Source: Wyeomyia smithii
Lineage: Eukaryota > Arthropoda > Insecta > Diptera > Culicidae
DNA length: 64,000 nt
Assembly: GCF_029784165.1 (NCBI RefSeq)
Contig: NC_073695.1
Location: forward strand, 163,636,113 to 163,700,112
Direction: 5' to 3'
Made by a program: the position numbers and the translations under genes. Position 1 is the stretch's first letter; each line of letters starts with the position of its first letter. The notes below the pieces were generated by a model that did not search any database, was not told where the DNA came from, and saw only the letters and a list, made by a program, of their open reading frames with translations. Shown in pieces: positions 12,393 through 24,131 of the stretch.

Positions 12393-13226
12393 ATATTGGC
12401 TTGTCTCCCTCGGGCCTTGAGAGTATCGTGCGGGTCTGATTGCTGTTTCCGGATCCGGAGTCTTAACGTGTTCTTGTCATTTGGTTGGATGTAGTCGGAA
12501 GGGGATAGGACTAAACTGGGGCGTGGATGGATTTCAGGAAAACGTATATAAGGGACATGAAGGATAGGTCACGGCTCGCCAAGACATCACGAACAGGAAC
12601 AGCCGGCTGTCTACCCTCGCCCTGGAGGGAAACTATTAATTTAGACCTGGCGTCACGATGTACAGGGCATGACCAAACAACGTGCTCTATGTCGTGTTAA
12701 CCTTCACCACAGGCACAGATACCACTTTCCCCGAGCCCAACACGACGGAGATGCGCGTCAAATCTATAGTGATTGGACATAAGCCAGGACATCACGCAAA
12801 TGAAATCCCGACCTACATCCAACCCCTTGAACCACGGGTTCGTCGATACCTTGGGGATTATGAAATGTAACCACCTTCCCAATCCCTCTCTGGTCCAAGC
12901 ATTTTGCCAACTGATAATCGTAATCTGACGTACAAATGCGAAAAATTCATTAAAGGCAATTGGTCTTTCAAAAATTCCACCGTTTGTTGCGCCCACCTTT
13001 GCCAAAGAGTCCGCTTTCTCATTACCCAGTATCGAGCAGTGAGAAGGGACCCACGCTAAGGTAATCTGAGTAGATTTTTCGGATAAAGCTCTCAGATGTT
13101 CCCGTATTTCCCCCAGGAAATACGGAGAGTGCTTAACATCTTTCATCGATCGGAGAGCCTTAATGGAACTGAGACTGTCCGTAAAGATGAAATAATGGTC
13201 CGTGGGCATTTTTTCGATAATCCCTA

Positions 13227-13927
13227 TGTTCGCGCAGCGAACAGGTTTAGAGCATCTCACGCTGCAGGACAATGCTCTTTCCATGCACTACGCCAACGTA
13301 TTATGTCCTTTACGAATAAAGGAACACATCGAAGGATATTTCATGACGCTTCTGGTATATTCTCCTGCTAAATGGAACACAACACGTGAGCGACTGCGCT
13401 GCAACAGAATCTAATTCATTCTACCGCATGGAGGAAGATGATAGAGGAAACGAGAACTTTCTGCGCCGCTACTAAATCAGTATAAATACCGCGCTTCTGC
13501 GCAAGCTAGTTCATTGTGTATTTTGATTGCGAAGTGTGTATTTTGAACCCATTGTGCATTCTGAATCGATTTTGTATTCTGAACCGAGAGTGTGTATTTT
13601 AAACCGAGTGTTTATTTCCAAGTTGTAACGAAGTGTTTTTAATTAAAAGTAAAAGTGAATGATCTCAGTGCTTTATCATTGATACGAAAGTATTTATTTG
13701 TGTTCGCTAGAAGTGCGCATTGGACCTTAGTGTGGTGGCTCATTTTTCTTGTGTTTAAACAGCATTCGCGCTGTCTCCCGAGCCAGTTATCCTTTCGTGT
13801 GTGACGGAACGGAAGCATCGTGCCAGCTGCGCTGATTATTCAGTTTTCAGTCGGCAGCGATTCTGATAGCGGTTTTTAGAAGCACCGCTCGCCCACCCGC
13901 CTCTACGTGTTGACGAAGGCGTCAACA
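13227..13927 (+). mobile_element. Solo LTR (701 bp) of an LTR retrotransposon
   Basis: The sequence starts TGTTCGCGCAGCGAACA and ends TGTTGACGAAGGCGTCAACA, giving TG...CA ends with a small palindrome at each. It is flanked by CCTAT (13223-13227 and 13928-13932; 4-5 bp because the T is shared). Removing it and one flank restores the reading frame of the LINE it interrupts (QYT then IGIIEKM), which fixes the boundaries. A TATA box lies in the middle on the + strand. No internal gag-pol or second LTR is present, so it is a solo LTR left by recombination. Family (BEL/Pao or Gypsy) is not determined. Confidence 0.85.
13481..13515 (+). promoter_or_regulatory. TATA box and probable start site in the solo LTR
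   Basis: TATAAATA at 13481-13488 lies 250 bp into the LTR. A TTCATT motif about 28 bp downstream (13509-13514) could be the transcription start, marking the U3/R boundary. This sets the LTR orientation as +. Confidence 0.5.
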
Positions 13928-14420
13928 CCTATGGTGTACTGAATTGCAGCTAGTTCTGCGACGTAAACAGAAGCAGGATTATTGAGCTTATGGGAGACGG
14001 TTAAATTGTTATTGAAAATACCGAAGCCAGTGGACCCATCAAGAAGTGATCTGTCAGTGTAGAACATATTGTCGCAGTTGATATTTCGATATTTATTGGA
14101 AAAAAATTTGGGGATCTGCTGCACGCGTAAATGATCCGGGATTCCACGAGTTTCTTCTATCATGGATGTATCGAAAAACACAGTAGAATCAGAAGTATTT
14201 GATAAGTTGACACGATTTGGAATATTCAAAGAAGGGGTAATATTTTGGGACATGTGATTGAAATACAATGTCATAAAACGGGTTTGAGAATTAAGTTCGA
14301 TTAACCTTTCAAAATTTTCAATCACAGAACGGTTCAAGACCTCACATTTGATAAGAATATGAGAAGAGAGGCTCCAGAAGCGGTTTTTCAATGGTAGTAC
14401 CCTAGCATGCCTTTTTTGAA

Positions 14421-16315
14421 ATTCCACGTAGGCATATATATCGCGATTTTAATTTTATCGATTGCGAGAGGGTGGCGACCGCGCGTCCTTCTACCCAACC
14501 CAACCCCAGAGACCTACAAATGTTCACGCAAGTTATTTCATTATGAAAACCGAGCGAAGAATATGTTTAATATCACGGTTCTAGCCATGCGAGAGCGTTG
14601 TTGTTTCGAAAGCATATAAATGGTCTCTACCTCACCATGAGAAAGCAAACGGATTCGGACCAGGTGAGAGTGGGTGGTGGTGTGACCAATTAGATGTACG
14701 CTGAAAATAGAATACCGTGTAGGCTGGAAATATGATATTTGAGCCGGATTTGCCCACAAAAAAAAATTACGTGAAGTCTTTACGTAACTATTTTTCGCAT
14801 TTGAAAGCATTTTATACGTAACCAGAAATACCAAGCTAAAGCCGAAAACAGACAGACCAAACATTGCGCAATATTCAATCACTTTTATCAATCTTGCCTG
14901 ATCCGTAATTTAAGAAAGTTTATACATAATAAGAAAAATTTGGCTTCGCCAATAGTTGGACCGATAGTAATATTCAAAAAAAAAAAACCTGCGATTAGAT
15001 CACCAACGACATAGGTGTCGATGGTTGTGAGGGAGTACAGATGTTGGTGCCCGTTAGCCGATGTACGTTAGGGTCGTGACTAAAGTGACCTGCCCGGGCG
15101 TCGGTGATTGACACAATGGTCCGAAGAAAATTAAAGAAAATACAGAATATGACAGTTTTCGTAACTTTTAATGACTGTCTGGGTGACACCCGGGGTGGGA
15201 AATTGGACCGATTTTCGCAATAAAATGATCTCGCAAATGAAGTAATTTAAGCTCGTTTTCCCTCGCGGGTTTCAGAATTTACACACTATATATCATCCGC
15301 GTAAAAAGCGACTTCAGTGTATTTAGGTTCATATCTGCGCTCATGGTTGTTATTATGTGTATACATTGGTATGTGTATACATTTATGTTTACATGTGATG
15401 TGTGTACATATATATTCGGATGCGCGTATGCATGGATTTTCGTATGTATGTATGTAGGTTCGTATGTATCACCGATTTGACGAATTTACTCCTAAATATG
15501 TAGTACAGTTGCTTGATGTTGGATACCAACAAAAGTATTGTTTTGTACAAAACCATACTCTTTTTGATTTTCTTTCGCACCGGAACCCGAACCCAACTTC
15601 TCGTTTTATGACGATCACTACCCTCAAGTGTCAAGACGAAGTATTAATACTTACCGTCATAAACTCATCTAGCCGATGTTTCCAGTTATCTGAGCGATCA
15701 ATGAGATTATTCCACTGTTCGGATAATTTAGTAATTTCTCGTCGTATACTTCTTGTTAAATCTCTGCTTTGTTCTTCCGATGACATATATCGTGAATCAC
15801 TGTCAATAGCTGAAAAATATGTATTTGATATAAGTTATAAGTGATACACTGAGCAGAACGAATGATTTTCAACACACTGAATAACCCTTATAATGGAAAC
15901 CATTTCAACTCACAACTATTACAAAACAATGGCATAAAATTTTGATTTGGAATACCAGCTTTGCTACCAGTTTATCCAAAAAATATTTTAATTTAGTTTA
16001 TTTTATTGTACTTTGTGACATTGAAAACTTTACCCTCTGCTCGTAAGAAACTTGAAATAAATCCATGCCTAATGATCTGGAAATACGCAAAAATTGATCC
16101 GATGAAACTTTGCTCACGTATTCGGCTTAGCACTGAGTATTTCGCACAGGTATACGCATCAGAACTTTCGTATCTGCATCTGCATTCGCATCACCAGATG
16201 TCTAAAAAATGACTGGTTCCTAGCTACACATTTCTTTAAAACTGGAAAGTGGATGAAAAAGATGTGTTCAACACAATACAACTTGTCATAAAACATTTCA
16301 ATATTATCGTGGAAT
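14421..16315. other. Non-coding, no gene recognised
   Basis: This is AT-rich sequence with many stops in all frames. The open frames are short and unlike any family I know. At 15295-15321 there is a right-hand end of the ACGCG-type repeat (CCGCGTAAAAAGCGACTTCA followed by GTGTA), discussed under that repeat. Confidence 0.5.
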
Positions 16316-16963
16316 GGGGTGAAATTGATCAGTGGGGTGAAGTTGATCACCTGAAAATTCGTAATAAAAAATACTAATCAGGAGATACTGATCTTACAAC
16401 ACTACGCAATGTTTACGAGTCCTAAAATGTAACTTTTGCAAAATTGACATACCTGTCAAAGTTAACCCTTGCATGCCCGGTGCAATTTCACATATTTTCG
16501 AAAAACTTTTCTAACTCAGTCAAAACTCAATCAAATTTGATCAGAAACGTTTTCAAACAACAAAAAAGGTATTGAATTTACTTAAAGTAATCTTAATCAA
16601 GGGTTAATTAAGTTAAATTTAGAGAAATGAGCAAAGTGAGTAATGTTCAACAATGATTGTTCCATACCATTGAAATAATACTGATGAATTCGCAGGAAAA
16701 CACAAAGATTTTAATTTCAGAGCTACTTTCCCAGCTTTTGCAACAAACCGAATTGAAACGATGATCAAATGAGAGCAAATTTAGCAAAGTGCAGCTCGTG
16801 AACCAAAATAAATTAATTTTAACCTAAATTATCGTTATTTTCGTTTCCAAACTAGCTGCGGTAGATATTTTTCACTTTAGAAATCATTATTTGTCATAAA
16901 CATATCGAAAAAAGCACATTTCCTATAGAATGTATGGATTTCAAGGGTGGTCGATTTCACCCC
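16316..16963. mobile_element. Candidate MITE with GGGGTGAA-type ends
   Basis: GGGGTGAAGTTGATCACC at 16334-16351 faces its imperfect complement at 16946-16963 (15 of 18 positions agree). A second direct copy of the terminal motif (GGGGTGAAATTGATCAG) lies at 16316. There is no coding capacity. The end motif resembles that of the element at 42281-43230, so both may belong to one superfamily. Confidence 0.5.
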
Positions 16964-16992
16964 GATTTATCTCTCTCCATTTATAGAATTTC

Positions 16993-17058
16993 ATGAAGTA
17001 GACGATAGTTGTGCCGTGTCAAATAAATGTTGTGTTAAAAAAATGAAGTAGACGATAG
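16993..17058 (+). mobile_element. 34-bp LINE tail insertion with 16-bp target duplication
   Basis: The 16-mer ATGAAGTAGACGATAG occurs at 16993-17008 and again at 17043-17058. Between them is a 34-bp insert containing GTGCCGTGTCAAATAAA and ending in A, which matches the 3' terminus of the I-type LINEs in this window. This is the signature of target-primed reverse transcription aborted after a few dozen bases. Confidence 0.8.
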
Positions 17059-17464
17059 AAATTTCACCAATAGCCATAGAAGTTTTCTAAAGCACAAATG
17101 TTCACAGAACAGGTATGCAACTTCGAACAAAACTCTGCAGCAAATCCTAGCCCACGCTATCGCATTCGTTTTTCGCTGTTCAATGCTACATTGTTTTCAC
17201 AGTGCATCGAACAGTTCGCTCCAATAGTTTGAACATGCAACAAAAATCTATTGTTTTTTCTTCTATGACCAGACAAAGAAGTGATTTTAAAACTATCAAA
17301 ATTAAGTTGAGCCAGAACCGCATTCAATAGATTTTTAAGCGAAGATTCAGTAACAATTCACAAATATCATGAATAGAAAAAAATAAACTAAAAATCTCTC
17401 AACCATTCAAGCATTGCTTAAAAAAATTTCTTGAATCATACGCGACTGTTGAAACCATTTTAAC

Positions 17465-17723
17465 AACAACAATATCGCACGCTTAGCCTTGGGGCTAATA
17501 GCGGTCTCGATCAACTAGATTAGTTGAGAGAATTCGTTATCGATATTGTTTTTGGCACATTTTGCATGTGTAGGATAAGTACAACGATACACCGTGCCCA
17601 GTGCTGAGTCGAGAAAATTTCCAGCTCGAAAAGATCCTCGACTCGATCGGGAATCGAACCCGATATCACAACCGTGTGGAAGAGCTAGCCGACCGACATC
17701 GCTAACCACAGAACCACGGGGAC
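17465..17723 (-). mobile_element. tRNA-derived SINE, family 1 (minus copy)
   Basis: Read on the minus strand, the head begins GTCCCCGTGGTTCTGTGG. It contains an A-box-like TGGTTAGCGATGTCGG and a perfect B box GGTTCGATTCCC, the internal polymerase III promoter of a tRNA-type SINE. The body ends with CTATTAGCCCCAAGG. AACCATTTTAAC flanks it on both sides (17453-17464, 17724-17735), a 12-bp target duplication. The same family occurs on the + strand at 24625-24861. Confidence 0.85.
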
Positions 17724-18289
17724 AACCATTTTAACCAGTAAGTTGAATTACCAAAATATTTTCGTTGGAGTTGGAAACCGAATTTCTCGACTAACGACAA
17801 TAATTTTTTTTCTCGTACAATTTATTATATCTAACATTGCGAATGCATATCAGTCGCGCTATACACAGCACAACTTGCGACATCAGGTACAATGTAAAAT
17901 AGCGATTGTCGATAGTCAAGATATTCGATTTTCAACTCGGGCACAAAGAAATTCATTAAAAAAATGTGTACATAAAATAACGTTGCTCGTATGCAGGTGG
18001 TACTGTACGATTATCTTGAATAGGCACTCTTGCTATACCAGTACAGGATAAAGTATCGACGAAAGAACGGCGATAGGTCAAACAGTCGTTTTGCTTTTTG
18101 GTTTTGGATGAGGACAAAAGAGACCGAAATACAGAGCAGTAGCTACTCCGTTTTGCGTGGTGAGGCACAGAAATTTCACTGACTTTTTTTTTTTGTTAAA
18201 GAAGTAATTTGAAAGTAATAAATATACAAAAGCTAGTTTAGAATATGTGAATAGGTAAAGTATTCACTTTATTTATACGAATTAGAAAA

Positions 18290-18850
18290 ATTTTGCTAGG
18301 GGCAATGCAAACGCGTGGGGGGCTAAGCCCACCACGGTAAGAGGAAAGTTCGACAACATAGTTTCGGAAAGAATGCAGAAGGCTCTGAAGTATACCCAGT
18401 CTTGGTGTATAAAGGAGGGTCTTAGCATAAATCTGACAAAAGCTGTAATCGAACCTTTCACTTGAAAGAGGAAATTCAATCTGAAAACTCTCAAGCGTGG
18501 AGGAGTAGAAATTCCATTCAGTAAACAGGTTAAATACTTAGGAGTTATTCTTGATGTCAAGCTAAACTGGAATGCACATCTTGACTATGCAATCAACAAG
18601 GCGGTCAGTGCATTATGGTTGTGCCTTAAAATTTGAAGAACATTGGCCGGGTTCAGGATGATATCTGTCGCTTTTGTAATATGGAAAGCGAGACATCGGA
18701 ACATCTGCTGTGCAGTTGTGGTGCATTATTTAAACGCAGATCAGGGTTTCTTGGCAGTGGTGTTTACAGCCCAAAGAGATTTGGTCTTTGAATCCTGGGA
18801 AGGTGATTGGCTTCAGAAACCATATTTCACCTGACTGGGAGCGTGTCGGT
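18290..18850 (+). pseudogene. LOA-type LINE fragment, internally deleted
   Basis: Translation gives the end of a reverse transcriptase (about 18310-18610, with KQVKYLGVILD) joined directly to a C-terminal Cys-rich tail (about 18626-18830, CRFCNMESETSEHLLCSC). The tail is nearly the same as at 63090-63290. The RNase H region between them in the 61-63 kb copy is absent. There is a stop within the RT part (after IEPFT). It is a dead remnant. Confidence 0.72.
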
Positions 18851-19427
18851 GCAGGAACCTGAACACTCAACAATAGTGGTCATTGTATATTGCAAGGGGA
18901 CACGTATAGCAATTGACTGGGATATATTACAAAAGTTCACATCAATGGACAACGTAATTCTAATTCCCTAACAAAAAAGCGGAGTGAGCCAAAAACGGAG
19001 CATGCTAAACAAGAAAAATGCCAAAAACGGAAACCTACTGTATAATAAAACCTCCAATACGCTCAGCAGCATTTAAATGAATTTTCGTTAAGAAGTCTTT
19101 TTTTGCGACCTCATGAAAACCAAAAAAAATCTGGATAAACCTGTATTATTTCCAGAAAATCTGTAATCTGTATAGGCAGATATCTGTATAAAAATACGTA
19201 AAAAATCGAGTCGTTTATACCATTCGACGAACCGAGCAATGCACAGTGGTTCGCCCATAGGCCAAAAATTAAAAAAAAAGTTTTTTGTTTGCTGGCTATT
19301 ATTGATTAAATGGATCGGTTATAGACCTGAGAATGCAGAAAAGCTGTTTTTGTTGGCCTATTTTATAAACAGTTTACTTTTGAGCACGAGATAAGGGAAG
19401 GTGTGTGACACTTGCAAAATCAACTTA
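18851..19427. other. Non-coding, nothing recognised
   Basis: This is AT-rich sequence with no supported gene or RNA. It leads directly into the inverted-repeat element at 19428. Confidence 0.4.
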
Positions 19428-19861
19428 TGTCGTTTTCGTTTTCGCGGTGTAGCTACACTCAAACGACACTTTTGAAACCGAAAATGTTTTATTTGGCTTT
19501 TCGGACTACCCTTTTTCTGTCTCTCCCTACACTTTTTCTGTCCCTGACGACACCCGAAAAAAGCAGAGTGTACTGTAGGAAGTTACTAACACATTCACAC
19601 GTATGTGTCAAAACTGGTTTGTTTTGGTTTTCGTTCCACGTGGTAAAGTATCAGGTAAATTTTTTCTCAGCACATTTGCAAGATGGACATATGAAATGGA
19701 AACGAGACAAAATGACGAATGCGATAATGACCAAAACAAAACGAATTGACAGCTATCCCATTATTACGCATACCAATGCAATGACACTGAAAATGTTTTA
19801 TTTGAAGCTGCAAAGTATAGCACGGAAAAAGTGTAGCTACACCGCGAAAACGAAAACGACA
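19428..19861. mobile_element. MITE with 32-bp perfect terminal inverted repeats (PIF/Harbinger-like)
   Basis: The ends TGTCGTTTTCGTTTTCGCGG (continuing to 19459) and the complement ending at 19861 match perfectly over 32 bp. TTA lies immediately outside both ends, a 3-bp target duplication typical of PIF/Harbinger transposons. The 434-bp interior has no transposase. A 190-residue open frame crosses it, but it spans both terminal repeats and looks fortuitous. Confidence 0.85.
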
Positions 19862-21254
19862 TTAGACAGATGTGTTTTTTTACATTGTGTACATATCAAC
19901 TGTAGAACAAATTCAATTGCTTCATCTGTTTATTTTCATCATGAACCTTCAGAAAACAGGTTTGTATTGCTATTACAGTGTTGATTGAATAGGTATTTGT
20001 TAAACTATAATCAGAATTAGTCGTAAGAGGAAACGTAGTAATGAAGTCAGAGAGCACCACTCATACTTAAATTCATGTAAACTTTTAAATGTGTTCCGCG
20101 CGAGATACTATCACCAAATTACCACCAAACGAAAGATTTAGGACATAAAAAAGATTTGTTAAAGGTTCCAGCTGCATATATTTGCATCTTAGTCGATGAC
20201 AAGCGGCTAAAAATGGTTACTTTTTCGTTTGAATTTCATACTTTTTACATAGTTACTTGGAAGGGTTGTGGTACATTCAGCTAAAATTTTCAAATTTGTT
20301 CTTGAACATTTGTCTTTATTCGAGTTTTTATATTTGGTGTTGATATACGGGAGTTTTTTGAGAAAATATAAATTTTTTTTTAAGTTATTCCAGAAGAATA
20401 ACGTAAAAGAAGAAAAATCAAACTTTGATCGCTTTGAGGGTTCACTTAACGAAACCAGATTGTGCTCAAATTTTACATAGGGACTTTTTTCGAGAAGGCA
20501 AAACTTTTGAAAGCTGCCGTATTTTAAAATTCAACGGTCAAACTTTTCCCTATATTCGATTGGCACCCTATTATGCATGCATAATAATGGCAATGCCAGA
20601 AAATTTTAACAAGTTGGATGATGGCAGTCCCAGAAAAGTTTGTAATAGTCGAAAAATACCGAATTTCATTTATTTTTCATTTTTATTTTAATTTTCAAGA
20701 GCAATACTGTAAAAAATATGATTTATGACTGCCCTTGCCATACAATTCGAACCACTGTGCAATGTCTATTCTGTAACCCTTCTTGCTTACAGTCATTAAA
20801 CGCCAAATTAGCTTCCAAGAGAGAGATAAATAAAACCAAAAACTGGTACCGTTTTGATTCATTGTCCTGATTATGAGATTCTATTGGGGTTTCCTGATTA
20901 ATGTTTCATATCCTAGCGTTTGTCCTGATTTTAATAAGATATGCAACATCGTTCAATCATTAAGCTTATATTGCAAGGCAAAAGTCGGTAAGTTTTTTAA
21001 TAGAAACGTCAATGTTGCGAGATATTGGGAACTGTTGAAAATTGCCCAGTACTTTTTTTCTATTTCTGGGAAATAAAAGCGTTACCAGTTCGATTTCGTC
21101 TTTATCTGGTAATAATAAAAAATAAATTTGGGAAAAAAATCATTTCGTGTTACGAAAGGACATTTTTCTTCGATAAAACTCTTAAAGTAACATTTTAAGA
21201 GGTAAAATTATAAAATTTGAAGTGATGATCTTTTTGCGGTTTAAAGGTAATAGA
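19862..21254. other. Non-coding, nothing recognised
   Basis: There are AT-rich short frames only. I see no family similarity, long repeat or splice-bounded coding segment. Confidence 0.4.
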
Positions 21255-21483
21255 GGGGCCTATTACAGGACACGAGGTGAGCAGCGAGTTACTCGCCTGA
21301 CCGATTTAGGTATTACAGATGGCGAGTCGGCTGGATTTCGGACGAGTAGCTCGTCTGCCGAACTGCTCCAGTTAGCTTTCACCAGCCAAGTCTTACTCAC
21401 GTTCCCTAATACAACTTTTTGCTCGTCTTTTCAGTGACTCTATGTGAGGCGAGTTACTCGCCTCGTTTCCTCTAATGGGCCCC
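21255..21483. mobile_element. 229-bp MITE with GGGGCC ends
   Basis: The left end GGGGCCTATTACAGGACACG and the complement of the right end (GGGGCCCATTAGAGGAAACG) agree with few differences and continue into GAGGYGAG blocks. The repeated palindrome GCGAGTTACTCGC occurs near both ends. No target duplication is certain. Confidence 0.7.
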
Positions 21484-21984
21484 AAAATCTCTAAAAATCT
21501 GCATTATTTATGAAATATCTGGGAGATCAGACACTGAATCTGCCTACTTGATACATAGTCGATAATCTAGATAATCCAAATAAATCTGGATACCTGACCA
21601 CACAACGCTCACTGCGTAAATTATTTCTTTGGTAAGTAAAGTGAACCGTGTTTAACATCCGAAAATTTTTAGGTTTAATTTTAAACAGTTTACATGTGCT
21701 AAATTTTTTTGGGTACATACGAATTCCTAAAAATTCAAAGTCAAGCGATGAAATTGGATCGTCTAAGATACATGTTAAATGAATTAATAACCGAATGGCA
21801 TGTTAAGTGCAAATCACAAACCACGGGTTTAAATAATTATTCCTCGAAGAATAAGTTTAGATCAAATTTGTGTTGAAAAATAGGTGTCCTGATTTGTACC
21901 TCCGACCAGATGGTATCCCTAAGTTTGTATCAAAGCCGATTTCCAAATTCTCCTTGTTTTCGTGTACAAAATGTGTTTAAATCT

Positions 21985-22105
21985 GCGCGCTAGCCCCGCA
22001 ATTGTCTTGTTACACAGTCGGCTGCGAAGTCTGTGTATAAATAAACAGAAGGCCAAGTTCCGAATCGAAATGTAGCACCAAGGCTTTGCTTTTGCTTTAT
22101 GAAAT
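21985..22105 (+). mobile_element. SINE family 2, headless fragment
   Basis: GCTAGCCCCGCAATTGTC, GCTGCGAAGTCTGTGTATAA, ATAAACAGAAGG and GTAGCACCAAGGCTTTGC occur in the same order as in the complete copy at 45749-45964. The tRNA-like head is missing. It is a truncated copy. Confidence 0.75.
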
Positions 22106-23987
22106 TGTTCTAAGTGCTATTGCAGTGTCGGCAGGCACGTATTATTTACGTTATATTGGCTAACGTTGCGTTCCGTAACTATCGAGTTTCTGGAAATTGA
22201 TAAATATTTGTTAGAAAACCGGGAAAGTTCAAGAAAACGTCCGCGAACCGAATTAAATTATAAAACCAATCTCACTGTCGGATATTAAAAAAATGCTTGC
22301 TTGTACGCCCACAGTTCATCCCGCCACTTGGATTTTATTGTATCATGTAGGCTACCAAAACCATTGCTCCAAGTGGATCTAGCAGCCGAATTGTTTGAAA
22401 ACAATTCAGCTCAGGTTAACAAAATCGCGTTGTAAGTGTGCGATTTAATACTGTTTCATCTTTTCGGTTGTGTAGAAAAAGGCGTCGCGCTGCTATCTGG
22501 GTGCCCATTATTATTCAGCTTTGTCCGTCTAGCTGGTTTTCATGAATTTCGCAGGTATCAAATCGAAATATTTCATAATTGACATAGAATATTGCTGTTT
22601 TTCATTACTTTCGCGGCATTTCGTGGGTTTTAGTGAATTTCGCGGCCGATGCTGGATTTCGCGGGATTCGCGACTTCCGCGAAATCGCGATTTGAAAACT
22701 GTCCCTAATCATAACTTAAGTGTTCGAAATTTGATGCAGTACGGTATATGCACCGAAAAAATGAGTTGAATATACTAAGGTGATGTAATATTGAACTCTC
22801 GGTTCTTTCCCGGTTTTTCACGATTCCAAACAATTCCCGTTTTTTTCCCGGATTTTCCGGTTGGGTGGCCACCCTGTAATATGTTGTTTATATCGTTTTG
22901 AATCAAACTTTAAACAGTTTCAAACTGCGAACACTTTAGAATGAAAATCGAATTATTATAGACAGGGTTATCAAAAGTATGATTATTGTAAACTAATACG
23001 TTTCTTGGAATGTCCTTTACCTAGTGATGTATAGCTCTTTACTGCAGGACCAATTCCAGAGAATCAGCAGACGTTGACAAAAGTGAGTTTTTAGATCTAT
23101 TTATCTAGAGATTAGCATTGAAATGTTCGGAGATTGAATCAAACAGAATCCTGAATTCTCGTTATTTTTATAATAGTACTTAATTGCAACAAAAATAAAA
23201 GAACCAACGTGCTAAATGTTTAAGATTGATGAGATAATTCATTTTTCGTTGATTTTATAGTGAAAGAAATTATGTGATATTTTACTTTTTGGATAATTTT
23301 TCTCTCTCTCTCTCTCTCTCTCTGTCTTTTACTTTTCTCTCTCTCTTTCTTTTTTCCAATCGCTATTTATTTCCCAAAGGAAATTATCAATCATCGATAA
23401 CTTTGCATAATTTCTATACTCTTCGTAGTGTAAATAAATGAACCTTTTGTTTTCAATACCTCCTGTTCTCGCTTGCGAAGCTTCCGTTCTTATTTCCTTC
23501 AGAATATTTAGAATATAGGACCCATTCGATTTTGGCAACACGTCAAAAGTTTTCATGTTGCCAAAATCCATAGTTTTTTACATTGTGTGTGTGCTATGAT
23601 GACTTAGACCCTAGGAATGGCCACCAATGGACTAGTTTTTGGATTCCAAGTCGTTATAGGTGTCACTTGGTGGGGTTTGGTACAATAATCCGTAAGTATC
23701 TGGAAGACAACCGGAATAGGTCCGCAAGGCCAATGGCGACCTAGACACCTAATATGAATAACAAAGTAATTAGAGGCATGGTACATTTGGTAGACATAGT
23801 AATCATTGTTTTGGTCATGGTCATTATATGACCGAAACATTTTTCGGCCATGTATCTGGAACCAGCCGATTCCGGCCATCCTCCTTGGCAACATTAGGGA
23901 CCATAATACCTTTCTCTTGGCGTTTATTGAACTTAAATTGGTTAAAGGAAAATCGAGAAAACTAAAATATATAACCGTTTTAAATTA
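22106..23987. other. Non-coding, with a (CT)n tract
   Basis: A (CT)n run lies at about 23299-23345. The stretch around 22800-22875 ends GGGTGGCCACCCTGTA, a motif that looks like an eroded transposon end. Minus-strand open frames at 23329-23571 and 23604-23894 have no recognisable domain and I do not call them genes. Confidence 0.4.
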
Positions 23988-23991
23988 TTAA

Positions 23992-24131
23992 CCCTCTAGT
24001 GCCCAATACCGCCATTTGGCGTGCTTCAGTCGAAGTTTTGAAAAGCTTCAATATGTACTTAAAAAGTGTTAATAATGATTCATAGTGATTTTACCGAAGC
24101 CAGTTTAGAAATTAACTTGGGCACTAGAGGG
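23992..24131. mobile_element. 140-bp piggyBac-like MITE
   Basis: The ends CCCTCTAGTGCCCAA and its complement TTGGGCACTAGAGGG are perfectly inverted. TTAA flanks both sides (23988-23991, 24132-24135). CCC-starting ends with a TTAA target are the hallmark of the piggyBac superfamily. There is no coding content. Confidence 0.85.

Larger units (their letters stand above)
12397..14420 (-). mobile_element. Diverged I-type LINE fragment, 3' part only, interrupted by a solo LTR
   Basis: Minus-strand translation resembles the end of the copy A/B ORF2. The part upstream of RNase H and its first motif lies at about 14418-13932. The rest of RNase H and the C-terminal Cys/His domain lie at about 13222-12513 (TDSLSSIKALRS, WVPSHC, ICACGEG, HDIEHVVWSC). 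Amino-acid divergence from A and B is substantial, so it is a separate subfamily. An in-frame TAA follows ICACGEG, and the 3' UTR is cut near 12397 where copy A begins. The 5' limit of homology is near 14420. It is a dead 5'-truncated copy. Confidence 0.82.

Noticed and set aside
16462..16607. A second piggyBac-like MITE between two TTAA sites
   Set aside because: Only CCCTTG is inverted at the ends and the match stops after six bases, which is expected by chance in AT-rich DNA.
17630..17720. A genuine tRNA gene
   Set aside because: The B box is perfect, but the sequence does not close into a tRNA acceptor stem, and it continues as a SINE body with target duplications.
19412..19984. A 190-residue + strand frame
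   Set aside because: It runs across both inverted ends of a MITE and has no protein-like motif. It is a by-product of the low stop frequency in the terminal repeats.
23329..23894. Minus-strand open frames that might be a small gene
   Set aside because: There is no recognisable domain; one end runs into a (CT)n tract and the other frame looks like repetitive DNA.
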